From Paenibacillus sp. IHBB 10380 (GTDB lineage: Bacteria > Bacillota > Bacilli > Paenibacillales > Paenibacillaceae): a stretch of DNA of 64,000 nucleotides. The notes under the pieces were generated by a model, which saw only the letters and a program-made list of their open reading frames with translations, was not told the origin of the DNA and did not search any database. Of this stretch, positions 9,776 through 18,799 are shown one piece after another; within the stretch, counting starts at the first letter, position 1, and each line of letters begins with the position of its first letter. The translations under genes and the position numbers were made by a program. The stretch covers positions 992,001 to 1,056,000 of the forward strand of contig NZ_CP010976.1 of assembly GCF_000949425.1 (NCBI RefSeq), read 5' to 3'.

Positions 9776-9991
9776 GTGTTGTATCCTTCCATTGATGAAA
9801 TGATGAAAAAAGTTGACAGTAAGTATTCGTTGGTTATAGCATCTTCCCGTCGTGCAAGACAATTGCGTGAAGGTGGAAAGACGAATGTGAAGAGCCCGAA
9901 ATCGCATAAGAACGTTGGTATCGCACTGGAAGAAATATACGCCGATATGATTGTTGTTGAACCAGGAACTGAAGAAGAGAACAACAAGTAG
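9776..9991 (+). CDS. rpoZ: RNA polymerase omega subunit
   Basis: A 71-residue subunit that helps assembly and stability of RNA polymerase. The N-terminus MLYPSIDEMMKKVDSKYSLV and the segment ASSRRARQLREGG are typical. The start is GTG, preceded by AAGAGGTG. Its position between gmk and coaBC is the conserved one. A leader with alternative hairpins precedes it. Confidence 0.95.
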   Translation: MLYPSIDEMMKKVDSKYSLVIASSRRARQLREGGKTNVKSPKSHKNVGIALEEIYADMIVVEPGTEEENNK

Positions 9992-10021
9992 TAACGATAG
10001 TTTAGATTATCCATAATTTAT

Positions 10022-10090
10022 GAGGCATTACTGCTGCTCGTCAGCAATAGTGCCTGTTTGTTCAACAACCGTAAGGTTGTTGTTTTTTTT
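10022..10090 (+). terminator. Tandem hairpins ahead of coaBC, the second a terminator
   Basis: The first hairpin (about 10022-10055) pairs AGGCATTACTGCTG with CAGCAATAGTGCCT, with one mismatch. The second pairs CAACAACC (10063-10070) with GGTTGTTG (10075-10082) and is followed by eight T residues. The second is a classical intrinsic terminator after rpoZ. The first may be an upstream regulatory stem, because coaBC follows closely. Confidence 0.85.
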
Positions 10091-10121
10091 CTTTATCCCA
10101 GATGAAAGCGGGGGAGTAAGC

Positions 10122-11339
10122 ATGTTAAACGGTAAAAAAATAGTGTTGGGCGTAACCGGTGGAATTGCCGCTTATAAAGCGGCCATCCTGTGTAGTAAGC
10201 TAACACAAAAGGGTGCGGATGTTCACGTCATCATGACTTCTTCGGCTAAACAATTTATTACGGAGCTGACATTGCAGTCACTATCCAAGAATCCGGTATA
10301 TAGCGATACCTTTGACGAACGTGATCCATCGGTTGTATCTCATATTGACTTGGCTGATTTGGCTGATCTTGTCCTTGTGGCACCAGCAACAGCTAATATG
10401 ATTGGCAAAATGGCACATGGGTTAGCTGATGATATGTTATCTACTACTTTGCTTGCAACGATGGCTCCTGTTATGGTAGCCCCAGCTATGAATGTGCATA
10501 TGTACCAGCATCCAGCTGTACTAGATAATATGAATACGTTAGCGTCCCGTGGTGTGTTGATGATCGAACCAGGTGAGGGCTTGCTAGCTTGCGGATATGT
10601 GGGCAAAGGACGGATGGAAGAACCTGAGACGATCGTACAGGTGGTTGAGCAATTTTTCGCAGAGCAGCAAGCGGAACCGAAGCTTTTGGAGGGCAAAAAG
10701 ATCGTTGTTACAGCAGGAGGAACGATAGAGCGGTTAGATCCTGTTCGTTATATTACGAATGACTCTTCAGGCAAAATGGGTTTTGCTATAGCTCAAGCCG
10801 CTCATGATATGGGTGCGGAAGTTCACCTTGTAGTCGGCCATACAGACATTGCTCCCCCCACAGGAATTAACGTTGTATCGATTCAGTCTGCGCAAGAGAT
10901 GTATGAGGCTGTGCTTAAGCTATGGGAAAATAGTGATGTGGTCATTAAGGCTGCAGCTGTTGCGGATTATCGTGCGGAGCATGTGGCTAGTAGTAAAATA
11001 AAGAAGTCTGGGAACAGAATGACACTTGAGTTGGTCAAAACGGTAGATATTTTAGAGCAGCTTGGTAAGTTAAAGAAATCTCAGTTTCTGATCGGTTTTG
11101 CTGCGGAAACGAATGATGTCGAGACGTTCGCTAAACAGAAGCTCGTACGTAAAAATTGCGATTTGATCGTAGCTAATGATGTGACCTCTACAGGAGCCGG
11201 TTTTGGAACAGACACCAATATTGTACAGATCTATGATGCTAACGGTCTCGTAGAACAACTACCTATGCTCTCCAAACAGGAAGTTGCCCGTCGATTACTT
11301 AGGATTACCGCAGAACGTCTACATGGAGTTTATTCTTGA
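10122..11339 (+). CDS. coaBC: Phosphopantothenoylcysteine decarboxylase / phosphopantothenate-cysteine ligase
   Basis: A 405-residue bifunctional enzyme of coenzyme A synthesis. The CoaC half (to about residue 190) is a flavoprotein with VTGGIAAYKA, VLVAPATANMIGKMA, the PAMN motif and the active-site cysteine in ACGYVGKGR. The CoaB half contains VTAGGTIERLDPVRYITN, KAAAVADYR and a late lysine-bearing ligase region. ATG 10122 follows GGGGGAG; earlier in-frame codons fall within the terminator region. Its stop TGA overlaps the start of priA. Confidence 0.95.
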   Translation: MLNGKKIVLGVTGGIAAYKAAILCSKLTQKGADVHVIMTSSAKQFITELTLQSLSKNPVYSDTFDERDPSVVSHIDLADLADLVLVAPATANMIGKMAHGLADDMLSTTLLATMAPVMVAPAMNVHMYQHPAVLDNMNTLASRGVLMIEPGEGLLACGYVGKGRMEEPETIVQVVEQFFAEQQAEPKLLEGKKIVVTAGGTIERLDPVRYITNDSSGKMGFAIAQAAHDMGAEVHLVVGHTDIAPPTGINVVSIQSAQEMYEAVLKLWENSDVVIKAAAVADYRAEHVASSKIKKSGNRMTLELVKTVDILEQLGKLKKSQFLIGFAAETNDVETFAKQKLVRKNCDLIVANDVTSTGAGFGTDTNIVQIYDANGLVEQLPMLSKQEVARRLLRITAERLHGVYS

Positions 11340-13864
11340 TGGAAATGGCCAAGGTGATTGTCGATGTTCCCTCACGGGAAACCGATCGTCCATTTGACTA
11401 TCTTATTCCGGAGTCCATGCGGGCGTGGATCGAAGTCGGAAGCAGAGTAGGTGTACCTTTTGGGCATCGTACCGTGCAAGGATTTGTAGTATCGCTGCAT
11501 CCTAAGCCACAAGTGGAAACGTTCAAGATGAAGCCGATACAGGAAATATTAGATATTGTTCCTCCTTTGTCCCCGGATCTTGTTGAACTAGCTGGATGGA
11601 TGAGTCGTAGTTATGCATGCCGTGAAATAACCGCTATTCAGGCTATGGTACCCACTGCGCTCAAAGGGAAGGCAGAACGTTATATTTCTATCGCGGATAC
11701 AGAACAACTTGAACAAGAGGATTTGTTATTTCCAGATGTAGTGCAGACAGCAACGGAGGAAACCCAGATCGTTTCGTTCATTAAACACAAGGGTGAAGTT
11801 ACGCTGCAACAATTGAATAGAGCTTTTTCAGATCATGCTGTGATGCTTAAATCTTTACTTCGTAGAGGTATTTTGCAGGAAAATCAGACGATTAAGGACA
11901 AGCTACATAAGAAAACGCTCAAAGCCGTCCATTTGGCTGTAACTTTAGAGGAAGCTCAGAATATAATAGAGCAGTTTCCAGCTAAGGCAATGCGTCAGCG
12001 TGAAGTATTTCAATTCATTGTAGAATCCATTGAGTTACTCCCATTACCGCTGAAAGATATCATGTCCACTCTGCAAGTAACTTCGGGTACGGTTAAAAGT
12101 ATTGCAGATAAAGGATACATTACAATTGAGGATCAAGAAGTATTTCGTGATCCATATAAGGGTAGACATTTCAAGCCGACGACGCCGCTGACGTTAACGG
12201 AGGAGCAAGGTCGTGCATATGATCAGATTGTGGATACTCTAGATCAGCGACGGCATGGCGTATTTCTACTTCATGGTGTAACGGGAAGCGGGAAGACTGA
12301 AATTTACTTGCAAACGATACAACGTTGCTTAGAGCAAGAGCGTCAGGCGATCGTGCTGGTACCGGAGATTTCGCTGACTCCCCAAATGGTGGAACGTTTT
12401 AAAGGGCGATTCGGCGATCTGGTCGCTGTTATGCACAGCCGATTGTCTGCTGGAGAGCGTTATGATGAATGGCGCAAAATACGTGAGGGTAAAGCCTCTG
12501 TTGTCGTAGGCGCCCGTTCGGCTGTATTCGCGCCTTTCATGAATCTGGGTCTCATTATTATGGATGAAGAACATGAAACGTCATATAAACAGGAAGAAAG
12601 TCCGAAGTACCATGCTAGGGATGTCGCTGTTAAGCGGGCACAACAACATGGAGCAGTAGTCATACTAGGCTCTGCAACACCGTCACTAGAGACGTACCAT
12701 GCTGCTAGATCACAGTCCAACCCTAACTTTTCACCGATTCTATTAGAGATGCCAACGCGTGCGTTAGGTAATAAGCTTCCCGGGGTACAAATTGTTGATA
12801 TGCGTGAAGAGTTACGTGAGGGTAACCGATCAATGTTCAGTAGGGCATTACATGAGGCTATTAATATTCGTTTAGAGAAGCAGGAGCAGATGGTGCTGTT
12901 GCTTAATCGCCGCGGCTATTCTACTTTTGTAATGTGCCGGAGCTGTGGTTATGTTGCAGGTTGTCCTGAATGTGATATTTCTCTAACCTTCCATCAAAAA
13001 TCGAACAATTTACGTTGTCACTATTGTGGTTATTCAGAGCCTGCCCCAGAAGTATGCCCAGAGTGTGGGAGCGAGCATATTCGATATTTTGGTACGGGAA
13101 CGCAACGCGTGGAGGAAGAGCTTGCGAAGCTCTTTCCAGGTATACGTGTCATTAGAATGGACGTGGATACGACAACGGAGAAGGGTTCTCATGAGAAATT
13201 ATTAAATCAGTTCCACAATAAAAAAGCTGACGTGCTTCTGGGGACTCAAATGGTGGCTAAGGGGCTTGATTTTCCAGATGTGACCTTGGTCGGTGTGATT
13301 ACGGCTGATTCTGCGCTGAATTTACCGGATTTCCGGGCTGCAGAGAAAACTTTTCAGCTTCTTACGCAGGTCGCAGGTCGTGCAGGTCGTCATCATTTGC
13401 CAGGTGAGGTCTTGATCCAGTCGTATACGCCAGATCATTATTCAATTATTCATGCAAGTGGACACGATTACAGCTCTTTTGTCAAAGAAGAGCTACAACA
13501 TCGCCGTGGGCTCCATTACCCTCCGTATTGTAGATTAATTCTAGTAACCTTATCTCATGAGCAGTTACCTTTGTTAGTACGAATGGCCGAGAATATGGCC
13601 TCTACCTTGCAAGGAAAGGCTAGGCAGCGTGGTTGGTATGGTAGCCTGGATCGATTATCGGCAGAAGCTCTTGAGGTCTTAGGACCCGTAGCTTCACCTA
13701 TTCCTAGGATAAAAAATAGATACAGATTCCAATGTATGATAAAATGGCGTGGGAACATCGATGCCATCGGGCTTGTGCTGGAGGCCACGGGACATATTCA
13801 AGATTCCGTGCACGACTCCAAGTTTCAAATTAGCATAGACATAGACCCACAAATGTTAATGTAA
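11339..13864 (+). CDS. priA: Primosomal replication restart helicase PriA
   Basis: An 841-residue helicase that reloads the replisome at stalled forks. It has the N-terminal 3'-DNA-end binding domain, Walker A GVTGSGKTE (about residues 317-325), the DEEH box (IMDEEHETSYKQEE), and a zinc-binding insert with four CxxC pairs (CRSCG, CPECD, CHYCG, CPECG). ATG 11339 overlaps the coaBC stop codon; an in-frame TTG one codon earlier is an alternative. Length and order fit B. subtilis PriA. Confidence 0.96.
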   Translation: MEMAKVIVDVPSRETDRPFDYLIPESMRAWIEVGSRVGVPFGHRTVQGFVVSLHPKPQVETFKMKPIQEILDIVPPLSPDLVELAGWMSRSYACREITAIQAMVPTALKGKAERYISIADTEQLEQEDLLFPDVVQTATEETQIVSFIKHKGEVTLQQLNRAFSDHAVMLKSLLRRGILQENQTIKDKLHKKTLKAVHLAVTLEEAQNIIEQFPAKAMRQREVFQFIVESIELLPLPLKDIMSTLQVTSGTVKSIADKGYITIEDQEVFRDPYKGRHFKPTTPLTLTEEQGRAYDQIVDTLDQRRHGVFLLHGVTGSGKTEIYLQTIQRCLEQERQAIVLVPEISLTPQMVERFKGRFGDLVAVMHSRLSAGERYDEWRKIREGKASVVVGARSAVFAPFMNLGLIIMDEEHETSYKQEESPKYHARDVAVKRAQQHGAVVILGSATPSLETYHAARSQSNPNFSPILLEMPTRALGNKLPGVQIVDMREELREGNRSMFSRALHEAINIRLEKQEQMVLLLNRRGYSTFVMCRSCGYVAGCPECDISLTFHQKSNNLRCHYCGYSEPAPEVCPECGSEHIRYFGTGTQRVEEELAKLFPGIRVIRMDVDTTTEKGSHEKLLNQFHNKKADVLLGTQMVAKGLDFPDVTLVGVITADSALNLPDFRAAEKTFQLLTQVAGRAGRHHLPGEVLIQSYTPDHYSIIHASGHDYSSFVKEELQHRRGLHYPPYCRLILVTLSHEQLPLLVRMAENMASTLQGKARQRGWYGSLDRLSAEALEVLGPVASPIPRIKNRYRFQCMIKWRGNIDAIGLVLEATGHIQDSVHDSKFQISIDIDPQMLM

Positions 13865-13944
13865 CAAACATATAATGAAGATCATCATGGTATGATTTAT
13901 AAAAGTGTAAAAAAGACAATTTTTAAGGGACGGTGTTAGATCTA

Positions 13945-14427
13945 ATGGCTATTCGTATTATCGTATTAGAACCGGATGAAGTGTTACATCAGACAGCAAA
14001 AGAAGTGAAGAAGATTACACCTAATGTTCAGAAGCTCCTGAACGATATGGCGGATACGATGTATGATGCTGAAGGAGTAGGGCTTGCAGCACCACAAGTA
14101 GGTATTCTGAAACGTTTAATTGTGGTCGATGCAGGAGATGAGCATGGCCTTATCAAGCTTATTAATCCTGAAGTTGTGTCTCAAGAGGGAGAACAATTCG
14201 GCCCTGAGGGTTGTTTAAGCATCCCTGGTATCAACGGTGACGTAAGACGTGCTGAGACGGTAACCGTTAAAGGTCTTAACCCAGAGGGTACAGAGGTAAC
14301 CATTACGGGAACAGGATTGCTTGCACGTGCTTTTCTACATGAGATCGATCATCTGAATGGTGTACTCTTTACCGACATTGCGGAAAAAGTATATGAGTAT
14401 ATACCGGAACGGCTTGGAAAGGAATGA
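13945..14427 (+). CDS. def: Peptide deformylase
   Basis: A 160-residue metalloenzyme that removes the formyl group from nascent N-termini. All three motifs are present: GVGLAAPQVG, EGCLSIPG (cysteine metal ligand) and HEIDHLNG (two histidine ligands and the catalytic glutamate). ATG 13945 gives MAIRIIVLEPDEVL and follows an AAGGGACGG ribosome binding site; an upstream TTG is less likely. fmt begins seven bases after its stop, so formylation and deformylation enzymes are co-transcribed. Confidence 0.96.
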   Translation: MAIRIIVLEPDEVLHQTAKEVKKITPNVQKLLNDMADTMYDAEGVGLAAPQVGILKRLIVVDAGDEHGLIKLINPEVVSQEGEQFGPEGCLSIPGINGDVRRAETVTVKGLNPEGTEVTITGTGLLARAFLHEIDHLNGVLFTDIAEKVYEYIPERLGKE

Positions 14428-14434
14428 CGGCTTT

Positions 14435-15379
14435 ATGAACATTGTATTTATGGGAACACCTGCTTTTGCTGTCCCTAGTTTACGTAGGTTAATTAAAGAG
14501 GGCTATAATGTTGTCGCGGTTGTAACCCAACCAGATCGCCCACAAGGACGCAAAAAGGTACTTACCCCAACACCAGTGAAGGAAGTTGCGCTTGAGTTCG
14601 GATTGCCTGTATTACAGCCGCAGCGTATGCGTAGTCCTGAGGCAGTGGAACAGTTGGCGGTTTATCAACCAGATCTGATCGTTACTGCTGCTTATGGACA
14701 GATTCTTCCAAAGGCGGTATTAGATATGCCGCGACTTGGATGTGTTAACATTCATGGCTCGTTATTGCCAAAGTATAGAGGAGGAGCGCCTATTCAGCGC
14801 TCCATCATTAATGGTGAGACGGTTACAGGGATCACACTCATGTATATGGCAGAAGGGTTAGATACAGGGGACATGATCTCTCAAATTGAGATTCCTATTG
14901 AGGATCATGACACTTCAGGTTCGGTGTTTGAGAAGCTCAGCGAGGTGGGTGCCTCATTGCTTCAAAGGGAATTGCCTTTGTTACTGGAAGGTCGTGTGAC
15001 GGCTATTCCTCAGAATGATGAAGAGTCTACGTATGCACCGAATCTTAAACGTGAAGACGAGAAGATTGATTGGAATCGTAGTTCACGTGATATATATAAC
15101 CAAATCCGTGGCTTACTGCCCTTCTCTGGCGCCTTTACGATCTGGGAGGATGAAGTGTTTAAAGTGTGGGAAGCTCTTGTGCCTACTGGACCTTCGTCTG
15201 AAGGTACTTCTTCGATAGTTCCAGGAACGGTGTTACAGCTGAGTTCGGAAGGTATAGAAGTTGCAACAGCGGATGGATCGCTAAGGTTGATAAAGGTGCA
15301 GCCTAGTGGTAAAAAAGTGCTAGAAGTTGATTCGTTCCTTCGTGGAACCAGTATGGCTAAAGGCACGGTGCTGACATGA
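14435..15379 (+). CDS. fmt: Methionyl-tRNA formyltransferase
   Basis: A 314-residue enzyme that formylates initiator Met-tRNA with 10-formyl-THF. The N-terminus MNIVFMGTPAFAV, the catalytic-loop segment HGSLLPKYRGGAPIQ and DTGDMI are diagnostic. The C-terminal domain binds tRNA. The open frame extends upstream into def, but ATG 14435 matches family starts. The last four bases overlap the rsmB start (ATGA), showing translational coupling. Confidence 0.96.
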   Translation: MNIVFMGTPAFAVPSLRRLIKEGYNVVAVVTQPDRPQGRKKVLTPTPVKEVALEFGLPVLQPQRMRSPEAVEQLAVYQPDLIVTAAYGQILPKAVLDMPRLGCVNIHGSLLPKYRGGAPIQRSIINGETVTGITLMYMAEGLDTGDMISQIEIPIEDHDTSGSVFEKLSEVGASLLQRELPLLLEGRVTAIPQNDEESTYAPNLKREDEKIDWNRSSRDIYNQIRGLLPFSGAFTIWEDEVFKVWEALVPTGPSSEGTSSIVPGTVLQLSSEGIEVATADGSLRLIKVQPSGKKVLEVDSFLRGTSMAKGTVLT

Positions 15380-16761
15380 GTAATAGCGGGAACAAAACAT
15401 CTAAGGGACATAAGCCCACGGCAAGAGAGCTAGCCGTAGATGTGCTCACACGAGTGGAACAAGAGGGTGCTTATAGCAATCTACAGCTAAATGCAGGCCT
15501 TCAAAGAGCTTCTCTGATTAGAGAGGATGCTGCACTTGCGACTGAATTGGTGTATGGTACAATATCTCGGCTCAATACACTAGATTATTTCTTGAATCGT
15601 TATGTTAGTAAAGGAATGGACAAGTTACAACCGTGGGTACGAAGTGTATTACGAATGAGCTTGTATCAACTTCTTTATCTTGATCGAATTCCTCCTCACG
15701 CTGTCGTGAATGAAGCCGTTAATATCGCTAAGAAGCGAGGGCATCAAGGTATTTCAGGTATGGTCAATGGTGTATTACGCAATATATTGCGTAATAAGGA
15801 AGAGCTAGTTATACCTGAGAACCTTTCGGCTGTGAACAAAATTAGTCTTCAGCATTCTCATCCGAAGTGGCTTGTGAAACGCTGGATAGAGTTATATGGC
15901 GAAACTGTAGCTGAACAGATTTGTGCGGCAAACAATGAACCTCCCTCTGTTAGTGTTCGCGTCAATACGACGATGATTAGTCGTGAGAAGATGCTGGAAG
16001 CCATGTTAGAGAGTGGAATAGATGCTGTTCCTTCTCCTCTGACTTCCGAGGGCATCCTCGTGAAGAGTGGGGGGAATATGGCTTTAACGGATTGGTATCG
16101 TGATGGATTGCTGTCTGTTCAGGATGAAAGCTCCATGCTTGTTGGTACGGCGGTTGGACCTGTCTCTGGGATGAAGGTGTTGGACTGCTGCGCTGCACCT
16201 GGAGGGAAATCCGCTCATATAGCTGAAATCATGAAAGATGAGGGGTTAGTGGTTGCCAATGATCTATACCCTCACAAACAGAATCTGATTCGCGAACAGG
16301 CAGAACGGCTTGGGTTAGAATCGATTGAAACGGTTGTAGGAGATGCATTGGAACTGAAGGATAAATATTCAGAAGCTTCCTTTGATCGTATTTTACTGGA
16401 TGCCCCTTGTTCAGGTCTTGGGGTTATACGTCGTAAACCCGACTTGAAGTGGGCCAAGACGCCTGAAGATATTGAAGGCATTGCAGCTCTTCAGTATGAA
16501 ATGTTGGAGACAGTGGCCCCGCTACTCCAGGTTGGCGGCATACTGGTATACAGTACTTGCACGATTGAACCCGAAGAGAATGAGAGATTGGTAGCTCGAT
16601 TCTTGGACAACCATCCACAATTTGGAGCTCCTACAGAGGAGCCAGCTTCTTGGGATGATCTACACAAAATAGCATTGCCACGTGGTGGCGGTATGCAGAT
16701 TTTACCATACCATTTCGGTAGTGATGGATTCTTCATTGCCAGAATTCAGAGATTCTCCTAA
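15376..16761 (+). CDS. rsmB: 16S rRNA (cytosine-967-C5)-methyltransferase
   Basis: A 461-residue m5C methyltransferase. The N-terminal NusB-like domain (TARELAVDVLTRVEQEGAY) is followed by a Rossmann methyltransferase domain with SAM motif LDCCAAPGGKSAH. The two functional cysteines are in DAPCSGLG (motif IV) and YSTCTIEPEENE (motif VI). The gene overlaps fmt by four bases. The run ends in a terminator about 95 bases later. Confidence 0.95.
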   Translation: MSNSGNKTSKGHKPTARELAVDVLTRVEQEGAYSNLQLNAGLQRASLIREDAALATELVYGTISRLNTLDYFLNRYVSKGMDKLQPWVRSVLRMSLYQLLYLDRIPPHAVVNEAVNIAKKRGHQGISGMVNGVLRNILRNKEELVIPENLSAVNKISLQHSHPKWLVKRWIELYGETVAEQICAANNEPPSVSVRVNTTMISREKMLEAMLESGIDAVPSPLTSEGILVKSGGNMALTDWYRDGLLSVQDESSMLVGTAVGPVSGMKVLDCCAAPGGKSAHIAEIMKDEGLVVANDLYPHKQNLIREQAERLGLESIETVVGDALELKDKYSEASFDRILLDAPCSGLGVIRRKPDLKWAKTPEDIEGIAALQYEMLETVAPLLQVGGILVYSTCTIEPEENERLVARFLDNHPQFGAPTEEPASWDDLHKIALPRGGGMQILPYHFGSDGFFIARIQRFS

Positions 16762-16853
16762 GCTTCAATGCTTATTATATAAATTATTTTTGGGTAAACA
16801 TACAGTTGTGGAAAGATGCCTATGGTTGTTTATCTTTGGCTTTTGCTTCATGT

Positions 16854-16886
16854 AACCCGCTGGCGCCGAGCTTTAGCGGGTTTTTT
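16854..16886 (+). terminator. Intrinsic terminator after rsmB
   Basis: AACCCGCT (16854-16861) pairs with AGCGGGTT (16875-16882) around a 13-nt loop and is followed by T residues. It separates the rsmB transcript from rlmN. Confidence 0.9.
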
Positions 16887-16975
16887 CTTTTACCGTTACT
16901 TTACTTGTGTTAAAATAGTAGGAATGAGAAATAATAGTTGTAATAATCTGAACAAGAAGAGCAGGTGAGAAGATA

Positions 16976-18016
16976 ATGAAACCTTTTATATATGATTACA
17001 GCTTCCAAGATCTTCAAGATTGGGCGAAAGAGAATGGTGAACCCGCATTTCGGGGCGGCCAAATTTTCGATTGGCTGTATGTGAAACGTATTAACAATTT
17101 CCAGGAAATGACCAACCTCTCCAAAGAGCTACGTCAGAAGTTGGAGGATCAGTTCCAATTCGTTACACTCAGTGAAATTACTAAATTCGAGTCTAAAGAT
17201 GGAACCATGAAATTCTTATTCGGATTGCATGATGATCATGCAATCGAAACCGTCATTATGAAGCATAATTACGGCAACAGTATTTGTGTCACAACCCAAG
17301 TGGGATGTCGGATTGGTTGTACGTTCTGCGCTTCGACACTTGGTGGCTTGAAGCGGGATTTAACGGCAGGTGAGATCGTGGCCCAAGTCGTTCAAGCTCA
17401 AAAGATACTGGACGAGAAGAATGAACGCGTGAGCAGTATTGTTATCATGGGCACAGGAGAACCTTTTGAAAATTATGATGCTACCATGAAGTTTCTACGG
17501 ATTATGATTCATGAGAAAGGCTTGCACATTGGACAACGCCATATTACAGTATCAACAAGTGGGATTGTTCCTAATATATATAAATTTGCAGATGAGAATA
17601 CACAGATTAATCTTGCAATCTCAATTCATGCGCCAAATGATGCATTACGCTCGAAGTTAATGCCGGTTAACCGTCGTTTTCCTTTTGATGATGTGATGGA
17701 ATCGCTTCGTTATTATCTGGCTAAGACCGGTCGCCGTATTTCCTTCGAATATGCTCTCATTGGAGGCGTCAACGATCAACCAGAGCATGCAGAGGAATTG
17801 GCTTCTGTATTGAAGAATATGTTATGTCATGTCAACCTAATTCCTGTTAACCATGTGCCTGAACGTAAATATGTTCGCACATCGCGCAATGACATTTTTC
17901 AGTTTCAAAAGATTCTTGCAGATAACGGAGTGAACGTGACAATTCGCCGTGAACAGGGCCACGATATCGCGGCCGCCTGTGGACAACTACGGGCCAAGCA
18001 TATGGAGTTGAGGTGA
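16976..18016 (+). CDS. rlmN: Dual-specificity rRNA/tRNA adenine-C2 methyltransferase RlmN
   Basis: A 346-residue radical-SAM methyltransferase for A2503 of 23S rRNA and A37 of certain tRNAs. The 4Fe-4S ligands are in [10 protein letters not shown]. The accessory catalytic cysteine is in the C-terminal [20 protein letters not shown] and the PVNRRFP and VNHVPER segments also fit. GCAGGTGAGA precedes the ATG. Six bases separate it from prpC, as in B. subtilis. Confidence 0.96.
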   Translation: MKPFIYDYSFQDLQDWAKENGEPAFRGGQIFDWLYVKRINNFQEMTNLSKELRQKLEDQFQFVTLSEITKFESKDGTMKFLFGLHDDHAIETVIMKHNYGNSICVTTQVGCRIGCTFCASTLGGLKRDLTAGEIVAQVVQAQKILDEKNERVSSIVIMGTGEPFENYDATMKFLRIMIHEKGLHIGQRHITVSTSGIVPNIYKFADENTQINLAISIHAPNDALRSKLMPVNRRFPFDDVMESLRYYLAKTGRRISFEYALIGGVNDQPEHAEELASVLKNMLCHVNLIPVNHVPERKYVRTSRNDIFQFQKILADNGVNVTIRREQGHDIAAACGQLRAKHMELR

Positions 18017-18022
18017 TTATAA

Positions 18023-18799
18023 TTGATCAAAAAAGTATGTGTCAGTCATATTGGATGCGTGCGTTCGGTTAATGAAGATTCAGGATGGATCAGTGGTGAA
18101 GATGCTAGATATATGCTCGGAATTGTTGCTGATGGTATGGGAGGTCACAAGGCGGGCGATCGGGCAAGCCTCCTTGCAGTTGAGACCATCTCGACAGATT
18201 TATCTGCGCTTGAAGAAGGAATGTCGGCAGAAGCTTTGCAAGCCGCTCTCGGAGACGCTATCTTACACGCGAATGACATCATCTATCGAGAGGCAGCTAG
18301 CAATGAGAAGTATCACAACATGGGTACGACAGTTGTAGCTCTACTTCTGGATGGAGTTTCTGGATGGATTGGTCATATTGGGGATAGTAGAGCATATAAA
18401 GTGACTAAGGGGGAAGCCGTCCAAATCACGGAAGATCATACCCTAGTCTATGAATTGTATAAAAGCGGACAAATAAGCAGTGAACAATTACAAAGTCACC
18501 CACGTCGTAATGTGATTACAAGAGCTCTTGGGACCGATGCAGAAGTATCTGTGGACTTCAATCCTATTACGCTTTCTCCAGGAGAGGTTCTAGTTCTATG
18601 TAGTGATGGTCTGACCAATATGGTGAACAGTCAGCGTGTAGGGCAAATAGCTGGAATGCAAGATGTCGCGCTGGAAGAAAGAGCAGATCGTCTTCTACAA
18701 TTGGCACTACTTGCTGGAGGCGACGACAATATCACAGTCGCCCTGTTTGAACTTCAAGATGAGGCTTTAGGGGAAAGTACAAAGGAGTGGGATTCATGA
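18023..18799 (+). CDS. prpC: PP2C-type Ser/Thr protein phosphatase PrpC (Stp)
   Basis: A 258-residue metal-dependent phosphatase that reverses PrkC phosphorylation. PP2C motifs in order are HIGCVRSVNED, VADGMGGHKAGD, GHIGDSRAY, CSDGLTNM and GGDDNITVALF, which include the metal-binding aspartates. The start is TTG at 18023 behind GAGGTGATT. Its last four bases overlap prkC (ATGA), so phosphatase and kinase are made together. Confidence 0.95.
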   Translation: MIKKVCVSHIGCVRSVNEDSGWISGEDARYMLGIVADGMGGHKAGDRASLLAVETISTDLSALEEGMSAEALQAALGDAILHANDIIYREAASNEKYHNMGTTVVALLLDGVSGWIGHIGDSRAYKVTKGEAVQITEDHTLVYELYKSGQISSEQLQSHPRRNVITRALGTDAEVSVDFNPITLSPGEVLVLCSDGLTNMVNSQRVGQIAGMQDVALEERADRLLQLALLAGGDDNITVALFELQDEALGESTKEWDS

